Below, piece by piece: positions 35,017 to 35,633 of a DNA stretch of 35,633 bases. This DNA comes from a virus. The stretch is taken from the IMG/VR virus record IMGVR_UViG_3300044633_000728, positions 1-35,633 of that record, one strand, 5' to 3'. Position numbers and translations under genes: made by a program. The notes under the pieces were generated by a model, which saw only the letters and a program-made list of their open reading frames with translations, made no database searches and was not told the origin of the DNA. Within the stretch, counting starts at the first letter, position 1. Each line of letters starts with the position of its first letter.

Positions 35017-35580
35017 TTATTTTGGAAATTTGTTCATCCAAAACTTAGTCCTTGGGGTAATACCCTTCCATGAGGACCAGTCTTCTCCACCATTTGTCAT
35101 GTAGTATGCAATCTCTGCATTCTTAACGGGATTGAATAGTTCAGCGTTAGAGTCAAGATCAAACTTGGTTCTACGATCAGGACCAAGGGTATCAATCATA
35201 TTGATTTGGAACATACCATAAGATGAGTCACCAGTTTTGTGGTTGCCATTAAAAGCCAATGGTCGTCCATTAGACTCTTTCTTAGCCACTGCCCAAGCAA
35301 CTACAAGGTCTTTTCCCTTGAAGCCCACTAATGAAAGCAGTTCCTTTAGTTCTAAATCAGTCAGAGAAACCTTATTCTCAAAACTCTCTAACTTTTTAGC
35401 CTTAGAAACCAAAAAAACCTCTTTCGAGGCGGTTTCCAATGTCTGAGCCTGTTCTATGCTCAAGTTGTTTTTAGTATCAAGACCTGAGTCAGCATTGGCT
35501 CCGTTCGACAAAACAGTTACTAATGCTACGATACTGAGTGTGCTAATGATCTCTTTGTTTCTTTCGATAAATTTAATCAT
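35017..35580 (-). CDS. Secreted lysozyme-like (SLT) peptidoglycan hydrolase
   Basis: Start at MIKFIERNKE with GGAGGAAAC ribosome site; 187 aa. Signal-like helix at residues 10-30 ends ANADS. AVAKKESNGRP holds the catalytic Glu102 and SSYGMFQINM follows, as in lytic transglycosylase folds. It could be an endolysin exported by the host or a resuscitation-type hydrolase. The longer frame to 35628 runs into the promoter. Confidence 0.85.
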   Translation of the reverse strand: MIKFIERNKEIISTLSIVALVTVLSNGANADSGLDTKNNLSIEQAQTLETASKEVFLVSKAKKLESFENKVSLTDLELKELLSLVGFKGKDLVVAWAVAKKESNGRPLAFNGNHKTGDSSYGMFQINMIDTLGPDRRTKFDLDSNAELFNPVKNAEIAYYMTNGGEDWSSWKGITPRTKFWMNKFPK

Positions 35581-35602
35581 AGTTTCCTCCTTAGAAAACA
35601 AT

Positions 35603-35633
35603 AACACCCTGGTAGGTGTTACTACCAAGTATA
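35603..35633 (-). promoter_or_regulatory. Promoter -10 and 5'-terminal hairpin
   Basis: TATACT (35633-35628) at the window edge is followed, at the expected start, by AACACC-N6-GGTGTT (35620-35603). A stem at the very 5' end could stabilise the mRNA. The -35 is outside the window. Confidence 0.5.

Noticed and set aside
1-35633. Integrated prophage with attachment sites
   Set aside because: No integrase, excisionase or long terminal repeat is visible; the tRNAs are complete phage-type genes, not split att sites.

Overview
AT-rich, densely packed DNA from a tailed bacteriophage with a large genome, most likely infecting an actinobacterium. The phage signs are collagen-like tail fibres, a secreted lysozyme-like hydrolase, six phage-style tRNAs, an HNH endonuclease, DUF932 and gp88-family genes, and dozens of tiny overlapping ORFs. 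The actinobacterial signs are an AhpC ending in the mycobacterial-type Cys-x-Cys-Asn tail, an AhpD whose catalytic residues fall at the mycobacterial positions, many leaderless genes, and Crp/GlxR-like palindromes. No integrase, attachment site, capsid or terminase gene is in the window. The host assignment is inference.

Layout. 1-1286: thioredoxin fragment and an ahpC-ahpD pair. 1412-1717: four tRNAs. 1724-7421: mostly leftward genes with three 2OG-Fe(II) dioxygenases, a DUF6065-like protein, a HAD phosphatase, tRNA-Glu and many small ORFs. 7476-9429: collagen-like fibre plus partner, rightward. 9479-14873: small leftward genes around an AT-rich, DnaA-box-containing intergenic region (10860-11262) that could be a replication origin. 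15073-22674: tRNA-Asp and leftward operons (DUF932, gp88, SH3-like pair, zinc ribbons) separated by regulatory cassettes. 23100-24385: rightward mini-genes. 24382-25524: leftward genes with a DHH-like protein. 25559-31680: membrane/coiled-coil protein and a rightward fibre operon. 31745-34975: modification operon with two zinc-motif/prolyl-hydroxylase cassettes and two glycosyltransferases. 35017-35580: secreted hydrolase, leftward.

Main hypothesis. The fibre operon encodes collagen-like Gly-Pro repeats and a very proline-rich repeat protein. Directly after it come two prolyl-4-hydroxylase-like dioxygenases, a GT-A glycosyltransferase and a GlcNAc-transferase of the Skp1 GnT1 (GT60) type, the family that in Dictyostelium glycosylates hydroxyproline. 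I propose a phage pathway that hydroxylates and then glycosylates fibre prolines.

Regulation. Nine promoters share TTTGTCAG (or a close variant) exactly 10 bp before the -10 hexamer, which resembles the T4 MotA-box layout. Ten TGTGA-N6-TCACA-type palindromes lie upstream of promoters, mostly near -64. Fifteen genes have a -10 hexamer exactly 6 nt before the start codon and are probably leaderless. Six copies of a 21-nt hairpin with covarying stems lie mostly just after stop codons. DnaA boxes occur in four intergenic clusters. All positions were counted by hand.
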